Of a stretch of DNA of 64,000 nt, positions 33,405 through 44,809 are shown one piece after another (the first letter of the stretch is position 1; every line of letters begins with the position of its first letter). Source of the DNA: Caenorhabditis remanei (lineage: Eukaryota; Nematoda; Chromadorea; Rhabditida; Rhabditidae). The stretch is taken from contig NC_071331.1 in the NCBI RefSeq assembly GCF_010183535.1, forward strand, positions 2,914,001 through 2,978,000, given 5' to 3'. Under the pieces are notes generated by a model, which was not told the DNA's origin, searched no databases, and worked only from the letters and a program-made list of their open reading frames with translations. The position numbers and the translations under genes are program-made.

Positions 33405-33790
33405 GTTAGTTGCCCGCGTACGAATACGGGGTGATAGGGTCCTGATAAAATAAGACGACAAATACACAGTTTCTTACAATAAATAAGGTTTATTGCAAGA
33501 AAATAAAATAAGAGAGCGTAACTTACAAAACAAAGGTTAAACAACCAACGCTAGAACTAGAACTAACTCTGAAAGCCAACCGACTCCAGAAACTACTTGT
33601 TGCCACGTGGAGTACACGTGTCCACGTGAACTGACGCGCTGAGGTTACGGTAGGCGCGTGAGCCTTTGGCGGAGTGTCGTTGCGTATTTATTGTGAGGAC
33701 TCGGAGAACTACAGGGTTATGAGGGTACCTTGCCACCGGCAACTGGTTCACTTTTATGTCTCATTCTTCAATATCCTCTTGTAGTTAGTA
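33405..33790. other. GC-richer island with three CACGTG boxes
   Basis: Distinct from the AT-rich surround. CACGTG occurs at 33,604-33,609, 33,615-33,620 and 33,623-33,628. TTTATTG/CAATAAA-like sequences lie near 33,485-33,495. The left edge TGCCCGCG and a TGGGCA near 33,793 are inverted, so a solo LTR read on the minus strand is possible, but no target duplication is clear. Confidence 0.35.
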
Positions 33791-34756
33791 CTGGGCAAGT
33801 ACATAGTTACAAAATAACTACCCTTATAAAGTTTCTGAAGTGCGGCTGGAGGTTATGATGACATTTATTGGAATTTTTTTTTAATTGATCCTGTCTTCTG
33901 GCCTTCTATACCATGTATGGAGATTGAGCTTCCAACATTATAAATAGAAAGTTAGAAAAAGAAAAATGATGATTCAGCCTGAAGATAAACCATCAAAGAG
34001 CGGTATCATGAAAAGGGTCAAGACAAAGAAAAATGAAACAATTATGTAGCTATAATCTACCCATATCCTATCGATGAATAAAAAAATACACATCTTCATT
34101 AAATTGCTGAATCAGAAAAAATCCAACTTTTTCACGAACATTTCAGTTTCAGGTTAGTTGCTGTTCCGCATAAATTTCAAAAATATAAATGTGTACATCA
34201 ACTTCGTTTAATCTTTGGGTTTCTTGAGTTTTCTTCAATTTCTCACCGAAATTTACTATTACATCAACGCCATCAAAGATTTATATCATTTTTGTCAAGT
34301 TAATTATTGTCTGAATCGCGTCTCCTATGATTACTATATTACATTTGAAACAATTTTTGCTTATTCATCGAAATTTCTTTCAAACAGTTCATTAGTTGCT
34401 CGGTTAAACCATGTATCTGTTCAACCTCTCACAAAACTTTGTGGATTTCTTCCCATATTTTACACAATTTCAAAAAATTCATTTATTCTTGCAATTTCCA
34501 TATTTTCCAATTATTCAATTCTTGGGCAACGTCACACATTTCCAAATTTTCAACCGACCCAATTAGTAATGTTGCTCTTTTCATATCAATTTCCGAAATA
34601 AATTACTATTATTTGTATTCAATACCTGCATCGAATTTTTGACAATGTTTTTACATTAAAAAAAAAACACACAAGTTTGCAAAGGATTTTTGACTGTTTT
34701 TTATGAAAATTTTCAAAACTTTCGAAAATTTTTGTGTAAAACTCGTGCACATTTTT
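33791..34756. other. No gene seen
   Basis: AT-rich. The longest frame (34,215-34,601, plus, 128 codons) is Phe/Ile/Tyr/Ser-rich as expected from AT-rich noncoding sequence, and part of it recurs in non-coding form near 37,120-37,180. Confidence 0.45.
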
Positions 34757-34857
34757 TGGATCCGGGCCGACCGGGCCGGGCCGGGCCGGCAACTTTCTCT
34801 ACCGGCCGGGCCAGGCCGACGGGTCGACCCGGGCCGGGCCGATATTTTGCAAGTATG
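34757..34857. mobile_element. Partial GC-rich hAT-like element
   Basis: GGGCCGGGCCGGGCC-rich core with the right end TTTTGCAAGTATG, as in the palindrome at 26,819. The left end is unclear. Confidence 0.5.
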
Positions 34858-34983
34858 AAGATTTTCAGTTTCGAAACGTTCAGAAAGATTTGAGCTTCTA
34901 ACTTTTCGAAGTTTGGACAATCGGTGTCATTCCTGCTTCTATAAAAAATACCAATCGATAATTAATTAATTTTAATGAAAAAC

Positions 34984-35130
34984 TAACTAGAAAAGGTCCT
35001 CGACTCGATCTGGAGATAAGAGACGTGACCTATATCATTGGAAAGCTGAAATCACGCTGATTCCAAATATATATTCAGTTTTTGCCCTCGAGGTCTGGTA
35101 TTCAAGAAAAACAAGGTCAAAGTAAGAAAA
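34984..35130. repeat. Fragment of the CTAGGGAAGG palindrome family
   Basis: Shares GTGACCTATATCATTGGAAA, GCTGATTCCAAATATA and TTCAGTTTTTGCCCTCGAGG with the arms of the element at 47,903-48,741, but lacks its tRNA-like part and its second arm. Confidence 0.55.
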
Positions 35131-36498
35131 AAATTTTGAAATTTTTTTGCGATTTTCGCAATTAGTTACAATTAGTTACTTTTCTTCTTTTCCATACCAT
35201 GAAAGTCATATTTTTCTCGAAACCTCTCATATATTTTCAATAATCAATCGTGTTTTAGACAACTGTGATATTCATATTGTTTATTTTGTTTTATTTCTTT
35301 ACATTTTTCTAAATGAGACGTTACCAACTTGTTTTCAGTTTGCCAATCAACATATCTTGTTATTGAAACAGTTGTTATTCAGAATTATCGGAAAAAAAAA
35401 CGTCATGAATATGAGAATCGAGTTTTTTTGTCGATCTGGAAATTTAATTAAAACTTATTTGACTTTTTCCCTTTGATGCTTTAGTTCTTTTTTTGCAACG
35501 TCAAATTTTGCAGTTTTCTACCACATGAGGTTGTTCTTATTTTGTCATGTTCAACCTAGCTTCGTCTAAAAATGGGTCAGATAACTTTTTCTTTTATTTA
35601 ATTATTTTCAAATATGTTCCCAAGCACTTTGGTACACTCAACATTTTAGCTGACCCAAATATGCAAATCCCAGTGGTTGCGAAACGTCATAGTTGCGAAA
35701 CGTCGCAGTTGCGAAATGACTAGGTGCGAAATGTTGCAGTTGCGAATTGTCGCGGAGCCGATTTTTCAGTTTCCAAAGTTTCATTTGTTCTTTCAGTTTT
35801 CATTTCTATCAATCCTTTTCGCGATTCAAAAAAAATTATACTCTTCGTTGTTTGAGGACGTCACGTCTTACGATTCTATAGTTACACTACTGTTTTAAAA
35901 GTATTTTCCCGGAGAAATTATCATTATTATCAAAATCGATCACTTTTCTCGCAAAAAATTGTTATGTTTCGCTACAACCTCTGGATGTTTTTGCACATAA
36001 AAAGTATACTTGTTCCAGTTTTTATGAGAGAAACTTTCTGTTTCGAGACTTTCAAAAACTTGTGAGTATTGATGTAGAAAGTTACTTTATTCCAACTTTG
36101 AAATTCCCTTGCATTTTCAAATACACATGATTGATTGTTTTTGTATTGTTACGGATGTCCTCTCATGAGTTTTCTCAAACAGTAAATTTTTATTGCCTCC
36201 CGGTTTAATCGATGAAATTAGGATATTTATCTTCATGAAGTTGTAGAATCAGAAAAATCGTATTTTCTTACAAATCATTTTAATATGTAAAAGATAGGTT
36301 GGAGCTGTTGGTCTGTAATGCTGACGTTCTGACGCTCTAAACGACTTGGTTTTAAGCAAAACATTTATTGTTCCAGATACCTTGGAAATGTTGTTTTTTC
36401 AGTTGTCATATAAAAACTTGATGTTTCAAACATACCAAAAAGCGTGCGAATTTCGAGTGTTACAATAATTCGTAGTTTTCTGACAGCTTTATAAAGAA
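35131..36498. other. No gene; short minisatellite at 35,677-35,757
   Basis: AT-rich sequence. At 35,677-35,757 about five imperfect 15-17-bp units of GTTGCGAAACGTCGCA occur in tandem. A 109-codon frame at 35,147-35,476 and a 73-codon frame overlapping the minisatellite are unrecognised and probably noncoding. Confidence 0.45.
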
Positions 36499-36820
36499 CA
36501 GAGTTGCATGGAAGTAAACTCGGAAGTTAGACGGAAGTGAGTTGTATTTCGACAATATAAAACGGACTGCAAAAATATGAAGTGAATACGTTGTATTGAT
36601 GGTATTACTACCTTTCGAGCATAGAAAATTCCAACATTTTACCTATCCCCTACCAGTAGACCTGAAAAAATCTTCACTTCCGACTTCCGACTTCCGGGAC
36701 ATTCCGGGTTTCAAAATCAGCTCTTTTTTCAAGTCTACTGGTAGGGGATCCGTTCATTTTATATTGTCGAAATAAAACTCACTTCCGTCTAACTTCCGAG
36801 TTTACTTCCATGCAACTCTG
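36499..36820. mobile_element. hAT-like MITE, complete
   Basis: Ends CAGAGTTGCATGGAAGT / ACTTCCATGCAACTCTG with a perfect 8-bp target duplication ATAAAGAA (36,491-36,498 and 36,821-36,828). The arms continue as imperfect inverted repeats (GACGGAAGTGAGTT with its complement near 36,780). The middle has CTTCCGACTTCCG units and a second inverted pair around CCCCTACCAGTAGAC. Confidence 0.85.
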
Positions 36821-36828
36821 ATAAAGAA

Positions 36829-37955
36829 CCTAGAGTATGAAATAATGCTTAATGTTTCAAAATTATTTGATCGGCCCAATGGGTTTTTCCGGTCAGTTAT
36901 TCAATCTGTGAATGGTTCAAAGCGATTAAAGCGACCAAAGTATCGACAAAAATAGGTAAACTACTCTTTCTGAGATTGTTGGAACAGGATGGTGGAAATA
37001 TACTTTTCTGTATATTTTAGCTCAATGCCGTCAAGGTAGCACCTGTTCCGCATGAATTGTTATACATAACTGAAAACGTTCGCATTTCGTCTCATCTGAT
37101 CTCTAGAATTATTGTGGGTTTTTCTTCATTTTCTCACCGAAAATTACTGTTGCATTAACGACATCAAAGATTTATCTCATATCATTGTGATTTCGATAAT
37201 TTAGTGAGCGAAACAAATAATTTCTGTGACCATCCGCAAGACGGAAGAGCCACAAGAGTGACGGAAACTCGGACGATAGAATAAGAAAGGGACCAACGAC
37301 CAGAAGAGGTCGAATGGCCTTTCACAATCCATTATTCGAAACTTGCAAATTGTTTCAGAAATACATTTGAAGTATCCATCAGAGACTCGTGGAAGTCTTT
37401 CATCATCCTTTTGAATCCCGTCTTCCATGAAAATCTTCAACTACGGTTTTTCCGTTTTTTTAAAAAACAAACTTGTTTTCATCGTCCGTAAAATTTTGAA
37501 TAGTTTTATCTACCATTTTTAAATGTTTGTCTTCCGTGCATCACTGGTTCATCTTCTTGTTGAAGTGTGATATTTGGCAGATAAATCCGACATCCCGTCC
37601 TTTCAGCAGTTTTCTGAAATTTCCGAAAGTTTGGATTTTTGAATCTTGTAGTTTTTACATGGACTTTCTAGATCCTTCTGTGATTATCAGTTCTAGAGGA
37701 ATATGGATAAGATTTGATTTAATTAACATACCATTATCGAAAAAATAGTAATACTAACTTTTCTGAAATTGATGAAACAGAAAAAATTATTCTGTTCAAC
37801 GAATATCATAATTTTAATGATATTGGTTCAGTTCTACTTGATTATATAAAAATAAAATTGAAAATTTTTCTGAATTATGCGAATTAGTCAGCTGAGTACC
37901 GCTTCATTTTGTCATTTGCAATTTTTAATCAATTTCATGAAATAAGGATAGTGTC
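36829..37955. other. No gene seen
   Basis: AT-rich. A minus-strand frame of 79 codons at 37,201-37,440 is unrecognised. Some similarity to 34,215-34,290 (CTCACCGAAATTTACT-like). Confidence 0.4.
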
Positions 37956-38345
37956 ACTGTTTCTTAACAAGGGAACCCCAAACACTTGTAAATTTGGAAT
38001 TTGATGAAACTTTGGTAGGAGGTCAAGGACCCCTCCACTAGTGCTCCCACAAAATATTGGAACACGCTCGGCACTCTGCTCTGAGTTATGGGCTCTCAAA
38101 GTTTGGCTCAGATTTAGCACAGTAAACCTCCTTTCCTCACTTCTCAACAGTTCCCAAAATGTCACTTCCCACCCTTTGTCACGTTTTCGACTGGATTCAG
38201 TCCTATTTTCCGTCCGTATAGAGTCCGCGGCGGATTGTATATGGACGCAGCGTGGACTTCGCAAAAAGAGGGGAAATGGGCGGCAGACGTCCGCGCGCGG
38301 ACCGTATACGGACACGCTGGCCGCGGCATGCAGCAGCTCTTCCGA
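37956..38345. repeat. Repeat with an inverted partner at 40.94 kb, and a GC-rich palindromic core
   Basis: 38,041-38,180 is repeated in opposite orientation at about 40,940-41,090 (CAAAATATTGGAACACGCTC and the following 100 bp). At 38,205-38,345 it contains GC-rich sequence with overlapping palindromes GTCCGCGCGCGGAC (38,289-38,302) and CCGTATACGG (38,302-38,311). The two open frames here, one per strand, are mirror products of this sequence and not credible genes. Confidence 0.5.
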
Positions 38346-38469
38346 AGCTCTCGGACTTCTCTCGGATAATAATAATTGTTTTATTGTTTACGGAGGTTTT
38401 TTGTTTCTTTCCCTATTTTTGTTAACCCCATGCAGGGCATTTTTCTTTTTTCTTTTTACTGAGTGAATA

Positions 38470-40035
38470 CACTGCTCGACATAAGTATACAGCCACTTCA
38501 TTTTTCAAATTTTTTTCATAAATGAGAAAGTCTTCCATGGAATCTCAAATGCAGAAAAACGCTGCTCCGGGGGCATAAAATTATGCGATAGAAAAAATTA
38601 GATTCCTTTCCGTATTTTTCGAAAAAATTGATTTTTTGTGGAAATCAGCTTTTTTCGACGCGACATAAGTATACAGCCAGTACCTGAAAAATGGCGTAGA
38701 AATTCAAAACTGTGTCAAATTACCAATAATCATATTTACAGTCCAATAGTGACTGTTTTGATGCAGTTTCTGACATTTCAAGTTAAGAAATTTAAAAAAA
38801 ATTTGAGCACAACATGGAGAAATTTGCAAAAAAGCTTGTAACGCATTTATGAATTTATTATCACCCTGACATTTTTGTTAGCAATAAGAAAACTACAGGA
38901 TTTATCTGGAATTATGTTTTGAACCTGTTTGAAGAACTTCTATCACTCGATGAAATAGGGATTTGTGGTCTTTTATTACTAATTCTTTGTTTTTCATGTA
39001 TGTTTTCTCACATTGGTTAAAAAATAACAATCGGAGGTGAGATTTACGTTGGCCCAATATAATTTTACATATTTAAGGTTTTTCATGAACATTTATTCCA
39101 CATCTTACCGGGATAAAACTTGCTTACTCGAGACCAGGGATGGCATTTTTGTTAAGAAAGTTGGGATGTAAATTTGAAAACGGAGTCACTGGGTTAAACA
39201 ACCGAATAACAAAATTTTTATGGGTCTATAGGTTTAAATCACCTACTACGCCATAGGTTTCTTGAACTACAATAATGTTTTAACCTTTCAGGACTCTTTT
39301 TTGCCCATACTTATCTTGTCGTTTATCTGCATTTGTTGGCAGCTAGTTTCTTTCACTGACGCCTCTCCAGACATCGAGTAAGCAAGTTTTATTCCGGTAA
39401 GATGTGGAATAAATGTTCATGAAAAACCCTAGAGTTGTAAAATTATACTGGACTAACGTGAATCTCACCTCTGATTGTTATTTTTTAACCAAAGTGAGAA
39501 AGCATACATGAAAAACAAAGAATTAGTAATAAAAGACCACAAATCCCTATTTCATCGAGTGATAGAAGTTCTTCAAACAGGTTCAAAACATAATTCCAGA
39601 TAAATCCTGTAGTTTTCTTATTGCTAACAAAAATGTCAGGGTGATAATAAATTCATAAATGCGTTACAAGCTTTTTTGCAAATTTCTCCATGATGTGCTC
39701 AAAATTTTTTTAAATTTCTTAACTTGAAATGTCAGAAACTGCATCAAAACAGTCACTATTGGACTGTAAATATGATTATTGGTAATTTGACACAGTTTTG
39801 AACTTCTACGCCATTTTTCAGTTACTGGCTGTATACTTATGTCGCGTCGAAAAAAGCTGATTTCCACAAAAAATCAATTTTTTCGAAAAATACGGAAAGG
39901 AATCTAATTTTTTCTATCGCATAATTTTATGCCCCCGGAGCAGTATTTTTCTGCATTTGAGATTCCATGGAAGACTTTCTCATTTATGAAAAAAATTTGA
40001 AAAATGAAGTGGCTGTATACTTGTGTCGAGCAGTG
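38470..40035. mobile_element. Tc1/mariner-like foldback element, 1,566 bp
   Basis: Inverted ends CACTGCTCGACATAAGTATA... flanked by TA on both sides (38,468-38,469 and 40,036-40,037), the TA duplication expected of Tc1/mariner elements. The inverted arms are about 660 bp each (38,470 to about 39,130 and about 39,377 to 40,035), with a roughly 245-bp unique middle. No transposase frame, so non-autonomous. Each arm holds the same 67-codon frame, MEISFFRRDISIQPV-like, beginning at 38,638 on plus and 39,867 on minus. Confidence 0.8.
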
Positions 40036-40039
40036 TAGT

Positions 40040-40882
40040 TTCATCATTATTTGAACGATTTTTGAGGATTTTTTTATTGTTTCATACTCATTTTATCATT
40101 AAATTTCATAATAGAAAATGCTGTGTCCGAGATTTAGGATTTCTGGTTGATGAGAAGCACACCTTTAAAGATCACTGGAGTACAACAATACGGACGGAAA
40201 GCAAATTTCGCCGCTTTTTCAGTATTTAAGTCGTTCCATAGTAACAACATCCGCCTTCTCACCCTACTTTTCAAAATATTTGTGCGTCCAATATTGGAAT
40301 ACGGCACAGTCGTAACTAATCCAGGTAGTTGTAAAACAATTAAAAACATAGAATCAGTTCAAAGCAATTTCACGCGTAGGATTATGTTTAGAACTTGTGG
40401 TAAAAGAATACTGAGAACTGACCCAAAGTACGTCCAGGCAGACCAACGTTTAGTGAATTTTCAACTTCAATCTTTATCTTCTCGGCGAGCCGGTTTTGAT
40501 AAATGCTTCTTCGGTAAATTATTAATAGGAAAAATAGATATTGACTATACCAATTATTTTCAACTTTCATCTCACAATACCAGACGAGGCCACCTCTATC
40601 ATTGGAAAACTCCAAGATCTAAAATACGAGAACAATTTTTCACTCACCGCGTCCTCAGTAAAATAGTTACTCATCCAACTCTATGAAACGTTAAGTATTC
40701 ATAAACATTGCGGTACAACTGACATGAATAAGTATTCGCCCATCCAATAACACTAACAATTCATCTTCCTTCCACGTGTTCACTATTTTTTCCTCTGTTT
40801 ATTTCAAGTTCCCCCCCCCTTGACCTCTCCACGTATTTTCACGTACGTATTCTAAACAAATAAACTAAATAAATAAATAATT
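40040..40882 (+). pseudogene. 5'-truncated LINE with RT C-terminus and 3' tail
   Basis: Two overlapping frames, joined by one frameshift near 40,195-40,205, give the last part of a non-LTR reverse transcriptase. The first reads CVRDLGFLVDEKHTFKDHW. The second (open to TGA at 40,684) reads RPILEYGTVV, then IESVQSNFTRRI, and ends in a basic C-terminal tail. VRDLG, RPILEYG and IE-VQ are standard late RT blocks, as in CR1/Jockey-type LINEs. The tail ends in a short TAAA microsatellite near 40,855-40,880, as LINE 3' ends often do. The N-terminal endonuclease and RT core are missing. It is better preserved than the other LINE copies here. Confidence 0.75.
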
Positions 40883-40934
40883 TGAAGTATTGAAAAAATA
40901 TTTTTTTTGCATTTTTTAAAAATTTTTGAAAAAA

Positions 40935-41100
40935 TTTGGCACCCACAGGAAGAGACCTTGGGAAGTGAGATTTTGGAAACTGTTGAGAAGAGAGGAAATG
41001 AGGTTTGCTGTGTTAAATCTGAGCCAAACTTTGAGAGCCCATAAGTCGGAGCAGAGTGCCGAGCGTGTTCCAATATTTTGTGGGAGCTCTATTGGAGCGG
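40935..41100 (-). repeat. Inverted copy of 38,041-38,180
   Basis: Reverse complement of the repeat at 38,041 (shared GTGCCGAGCGTGTTCCAATA), diverged by point changes. The Tc1-like element and the LINE lie between the two copies. Confidence 0.6.
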
Positions 41101-41116
41101 TACTTGACCTCTTTAA

Positions 41117-42020
41117 GACACACTCTCTGTGAAACTCGAGCATGGCACTGTACAGAAAAAAGTCAAACCAGTTTTTATGGGTCGGTATTATGGATAGTGG
41201 GTACCCAGACAACTAATAACACATTGGTCTATATTTCATTTGGCTCCGCCCCCTACCGTCTAAAATAGCACCTATGGGAGCTGAAAATTCTAAAAAAAAA
41301 TCTGAAAGTCTTTTCGACTAAATTTTGACTGGAACAAATAAAAAACGTTATTTTAAAAATTTTTTGTGTTTGAACCATACTTTTTGCGCCTCATTTTCAC
41401 CGAGAAAAAATGCCATTTTTGTAAAATTTTCGGGTTTTTTTCAAACTTTTAGTTATATCTCAAAAATTTTGCGTTACGGGAGATGAGATCTTTTTAGATT
41501 CAGAATCTACATAAAATTTGGAGTAATATAGGCAGTGTTTAATAATTTGCTCTGTAGCAAAAATAGGTGTCCCGAGATTTTTGACCGGACACAACCTATA
41601 ATACTCCAAATTTTATGTAGATTCCGAATCTGAAAAGTTCTCATCTCCCGTAACGTAAGATTTTTGAGATATAAACAAAAGTTTGAAAAAAACCAGAAAA
41701 TTTTACAAAAATGACATTTTTTCTCGGTGAAAATGAGGTGCTAAGAATATGGTATGAACACAAAAAGTGCTTAAAATAACGTTTTTTATTCGTTCCCGTT
41801 AAAATTTAATCGAAAAAACGTTCAGATTTTTTTTTAGAATTTTCACTTTCCTTGGGGGCTATTTTAGACGGTAGGGGGCGGAGCCAAATGAAATATGGAC
41901 CAATGTGTTATTAGTTGTCTGGGTACTCACTATGCATAATGCCAACCCATAGAAAGCGGTTTGACTTTTTTCTGTACAGTGGGTAACAGCTCGGTCCTCG
42001 AGTTTCACAGAGAATGTGTC
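41117..42020. mobile_element. TTAA-flanked palindromic element, 904 bp
   Basis: Ends GACACACTCTCTGTGAAACT / AGTTTCACAGAGAATGTGTC with TTAA on both sides (41,113-41,116 and 42,021-42,024), the target duplication of piggyBac-type elements. The arms are about 410-430 bp, diverged by scattered changes, with a spacer of under 100 bp near 41,530-41,600. No coding capacity. Confidence 0.7.
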
Positions 42021-42024
42021 TTAA

Positions 42025-42540
42025 GCATTTATATTCTGTTCACGATTCCGTGAGGTTTCTATATGATTGGTATTGAAAAGTAATATTTTATAAGTTTTTT
42101 TCCAGAAAATTATGTTTCAAAATTTCCAAAAAGCTCGTGAATATTTCTATCGAAACTCTGGTAATTGAGCGGAACAACAAGATATTTTTTCCGGTTACGA
42201 ATGATACATCAATCATTGTTTCAGAAATACTCTGAAAAACTGAATTTTTGTCTCTGAAGGTTTCGAAACTAGGCGTTTCAGTACTAACCATGAAGAAAAA
42301 TCACTGAAAATCAAGGTCTGATTTCAATCAAGAATGGCAAAAGTTTCTACTTTTTCAGTTTATTTTTCACGTTGTCGAAATTTCATGTCTCACTAGCGGC
42401 GTGGCATTGAAAGGGCAGAGCTAAACTTTCTGTTCAAATAACCTTCCTGTAGCTTCTATGTCCCTTGTTCCTTCCCACTAAACGCGTACTTTTACAGTTG
42501 TGAGTTTGAAAAATCTGTTTCAAAACTTACTCAGTCAATT
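42025..42540. repeat. Dispersed repeat modules
   Basis: AT-rich sequence shared with 27,400-27,660 (GGTATTGAAAAGTA / TCGAAACTCTGG and following). No gene. Confidence 0.45.
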
Positions 42541-42697
42541 TTCCAACTTCCGACTTCCGGCCGGTTTTTCACTTCCTACTTCCGACTTCCGAGTTCCGGG
42601 TAAGGAAAATCGCTTCCGACTTCCGACTTCCGGATAAGGAAATTCACTACCGACTTCCGACTTCCGGATAAGACATTTTCACTTCCATGCAACTCTG
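42541..42697. mobile_element. Partial hAT-like MITE with CTTCCGACTTCCG units
   Basis: A longer run of CTTCCGACTTCCGG units and the right end CATGCAACTCTG. No left end recognised. Confidence 0.6.
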
Positions 42698-43454
42698 CTT
42701 TGTACAGCTGTTGCGTGAATTATAACAAACAATAAAAAGTGATCATTTTGCCACGACAGTCCGGGAAATGATACAAATTTACTTTAGAGGACTCGGAGAC
42801 ACATCACAATGCCGAAACAGAACATTCCAGTTTCGGGCACAACTGAAATATCAATTTCGAGCTCATTTTTCAATATATGTAACATCAACTTTCCTTTTAT
42901 AATTTTTTCGACAAATTGGTATTTTACTTCGGAATCATCATGTTAGATGTTCCAGTTTCAGTACAATAATAGATGAGGGTTTCTCCACAAGTATATCATT
43001 ATAGTAATGGTGTCTGACAAAAAATTTTGAACGGTTTTAACTAGTTCTCATCAGAATAGTTATATGTTTCATATCTTCCAAAACTCTTGTGAATTTCATG
43101 AACTTCCGAAAGTTTCGCAATGTTAATACTATTTAGTCTTGAAAATGGCTAGAAACCCTATCACTGTTTCGGAAATTCTCAGAAATTTCGTAATACTCTA
43201 TCACCGTTTCTTCAATTCTGTAAATTGACTGACTGGTTGGGTCGGTAATGATTGCTTGGAAAAAGCTTCTAAAAAACAATCTGAATTGTTTATTAAAAGT
43301 TCAGTTTCATAAACTTTTCAAACTGACTGGCAAGTTGTTTCTTCAATCAAATCCTATTTTTCATTTCAACTTCAATCCGACTCTCGTATGTATAATATTT
43401 TATCAAAACCGTTTGAACACTCACTAGGAATGATCATGAAGTCACCTTATCGGC
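42698..43454. repeat. Composite dispersed repeat, unit 5 (second half)
   Basis: The later modules of the series seen in 1-1,640, in the same order, from about 42,720 (ATAACAAACAATAAAAAG) to the ACCTTATCGGCGTAAAA module at 43,443, which is split by the element at 43,463. Confidence 0.55.
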
Positions 43455-43462
43455 GTAAAAAT

Positions 43463-43747
43463 CAGACTTGTCAAAAATCGGGCCGGGCCGAAATTTATCT
43501 TGGCCCGGCCCGGCCCGGTCGGCCCGGATTCAAAAATGGGAACCCGTTTTTACCAAATTTTATTTGAAATTTTTCGAAAAATAGAGTAAAAATGCTTAAA
43601 TTATCATACATATTCACATTTTTCAAAAAATTTCAAAAAAATCCAAAAAAAATTCAAAAACTCAAAGTGTTTCAAAACGAGCCGAGCGGGCCGGGCCGGG
43701 CCGAGATGTTTCCTGATTTCTACCCGGCCCTGCCCGTGACAAGTCTG
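43463..43747. mobile_element. hAT-like GC-rich element
   Basis: Ends CAGACTTGTCA / TGACAAGTCTG and a perfect 8-bp target duplication GTAAAAAT (43,455-43,462 and 43,748-43,755). GGCCCGGCCCGG-rich ends surround an AT-rich middle. 285 bp. Confidence 0.85.
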
Positions 43748-43755
43748 GTAAAAAT

Positions 43756-44381
43756 AAGGTCAGATTTCTCTGCAGCTCCTTCTATTTCGGCCCCCCTCTT
43801 CATCTATGATGTTTCTGAAATCAACACTTCAAAAATTGTCATGTTTAAAAAAAAATTCCTACAGTTTTGGTAAGCTCATTTGCTTTTTTTGACTTATATA
43901 AATTTTAATGTTCTTTAGTTTATGATATTTTAAAGTGGTGAGTGTGATCGTTCAGTGATGTTATTCTTCTACACTTCCATTTTTCAATTTTTTAAATAAT
44001 CTGTTTCGAAACTTCAAAAAATGTTGTTTATTTTCTAGTCATTCGATACAACTCGGAAACAAACTTGGGATAATGGAATTACAATGACATCGGAAAAAAT
44101 ACGATTATTTATGTTTTTGAAGTTGTTGAATCAGAAAAAAGTTCTAGTTAAATGAACATTATAATGTTCATGAAACTAGAACTCTAATGGGATTAACGAA
44201 ACAGAGAGTGGTGAACGGTCACCAAGAGCTGATGGAATCTATGCGGCTAAGCGTACGGTAAACAAAGAAGTTGCGCCAAGTTTTTAGTTTTTCCTGCTTC
44301 AAGAGTTTTTTTTTCGTAAATGCTCCAGTTTCAATACGTTTTCAAACGGGGTATAATGTTTTCATCCTAATCAGCTTGTAT
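43756..44381. repeat. Dispersed repeat modules
   Basis: Continues the module split by the preceding element (GGTCAGATTTCTCT...), then AT-rich sequence. No gene. Confidence 0.45.
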
Positions 44382-44600
44382 CATAGTTGTCAAGGCCCGG
44401 GCCAGTCCGGTAGAAAATTTTCAAGGCCGGCTTCAAAAAATGACCCTTTTTCTATTCGAAAATTTGACTTTTTCGCGAAAAAATTTCAAAAAATTTCAAA
44501 AAATTTGACTTTGACTTTCGCGCCAATTCGCCAGGGCCTTCGGACCGGGCCTTAAGCCCGGCCCGGCCCTGATTTTGCTGACCGGGGCTTGACAACTATG
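44382..44600. mobile_element. hAT-like GC-rich element
   Basis: Ends CATAGTTGTCAAG / CTTGACAACTATG and a perfect 8-bp target duplication GCTTGTAT (44,374-44,381 and 44,601-44,608). 219 bp, GC-rich near both ends, poly-A/T-rich middle. Confidence 0.85.
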
Positions 44601-44809
44601 GCTTGTATCTGTATTTCAGGCTCGTTCTGTGATTCTCAGTTGTGTTGATGATATTTGATTATTTACATATAACGGTATCGAAAGTTGTTGTATCATACAA
44701 AAATTGTACTTTTTCATGAATATTATAATTTCGATAACATTAATTTAGGTCTACTTGAGCCGCCAAAAGTTGCATTTATACATTAACAATCAATTCCATG
44801 AAACAGAAG

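Noticed and set aside
34215..34601. 128-codon plus-strand frame
   Set aside because: Composition (Phe, Ile, Tyr, Ser) is what AT-rich DNA gives. Part of the sequence recurs near 37.1 kb without an open frame.
42790..42850. Heat-shock elements suggested by TTCCAGTTTCGGGC-like words
   Set aside because: The GAA/TTC triplets do not keep the 2-base spacing needed for an HSF-1 site, and the word is part of a repeat module present many times.
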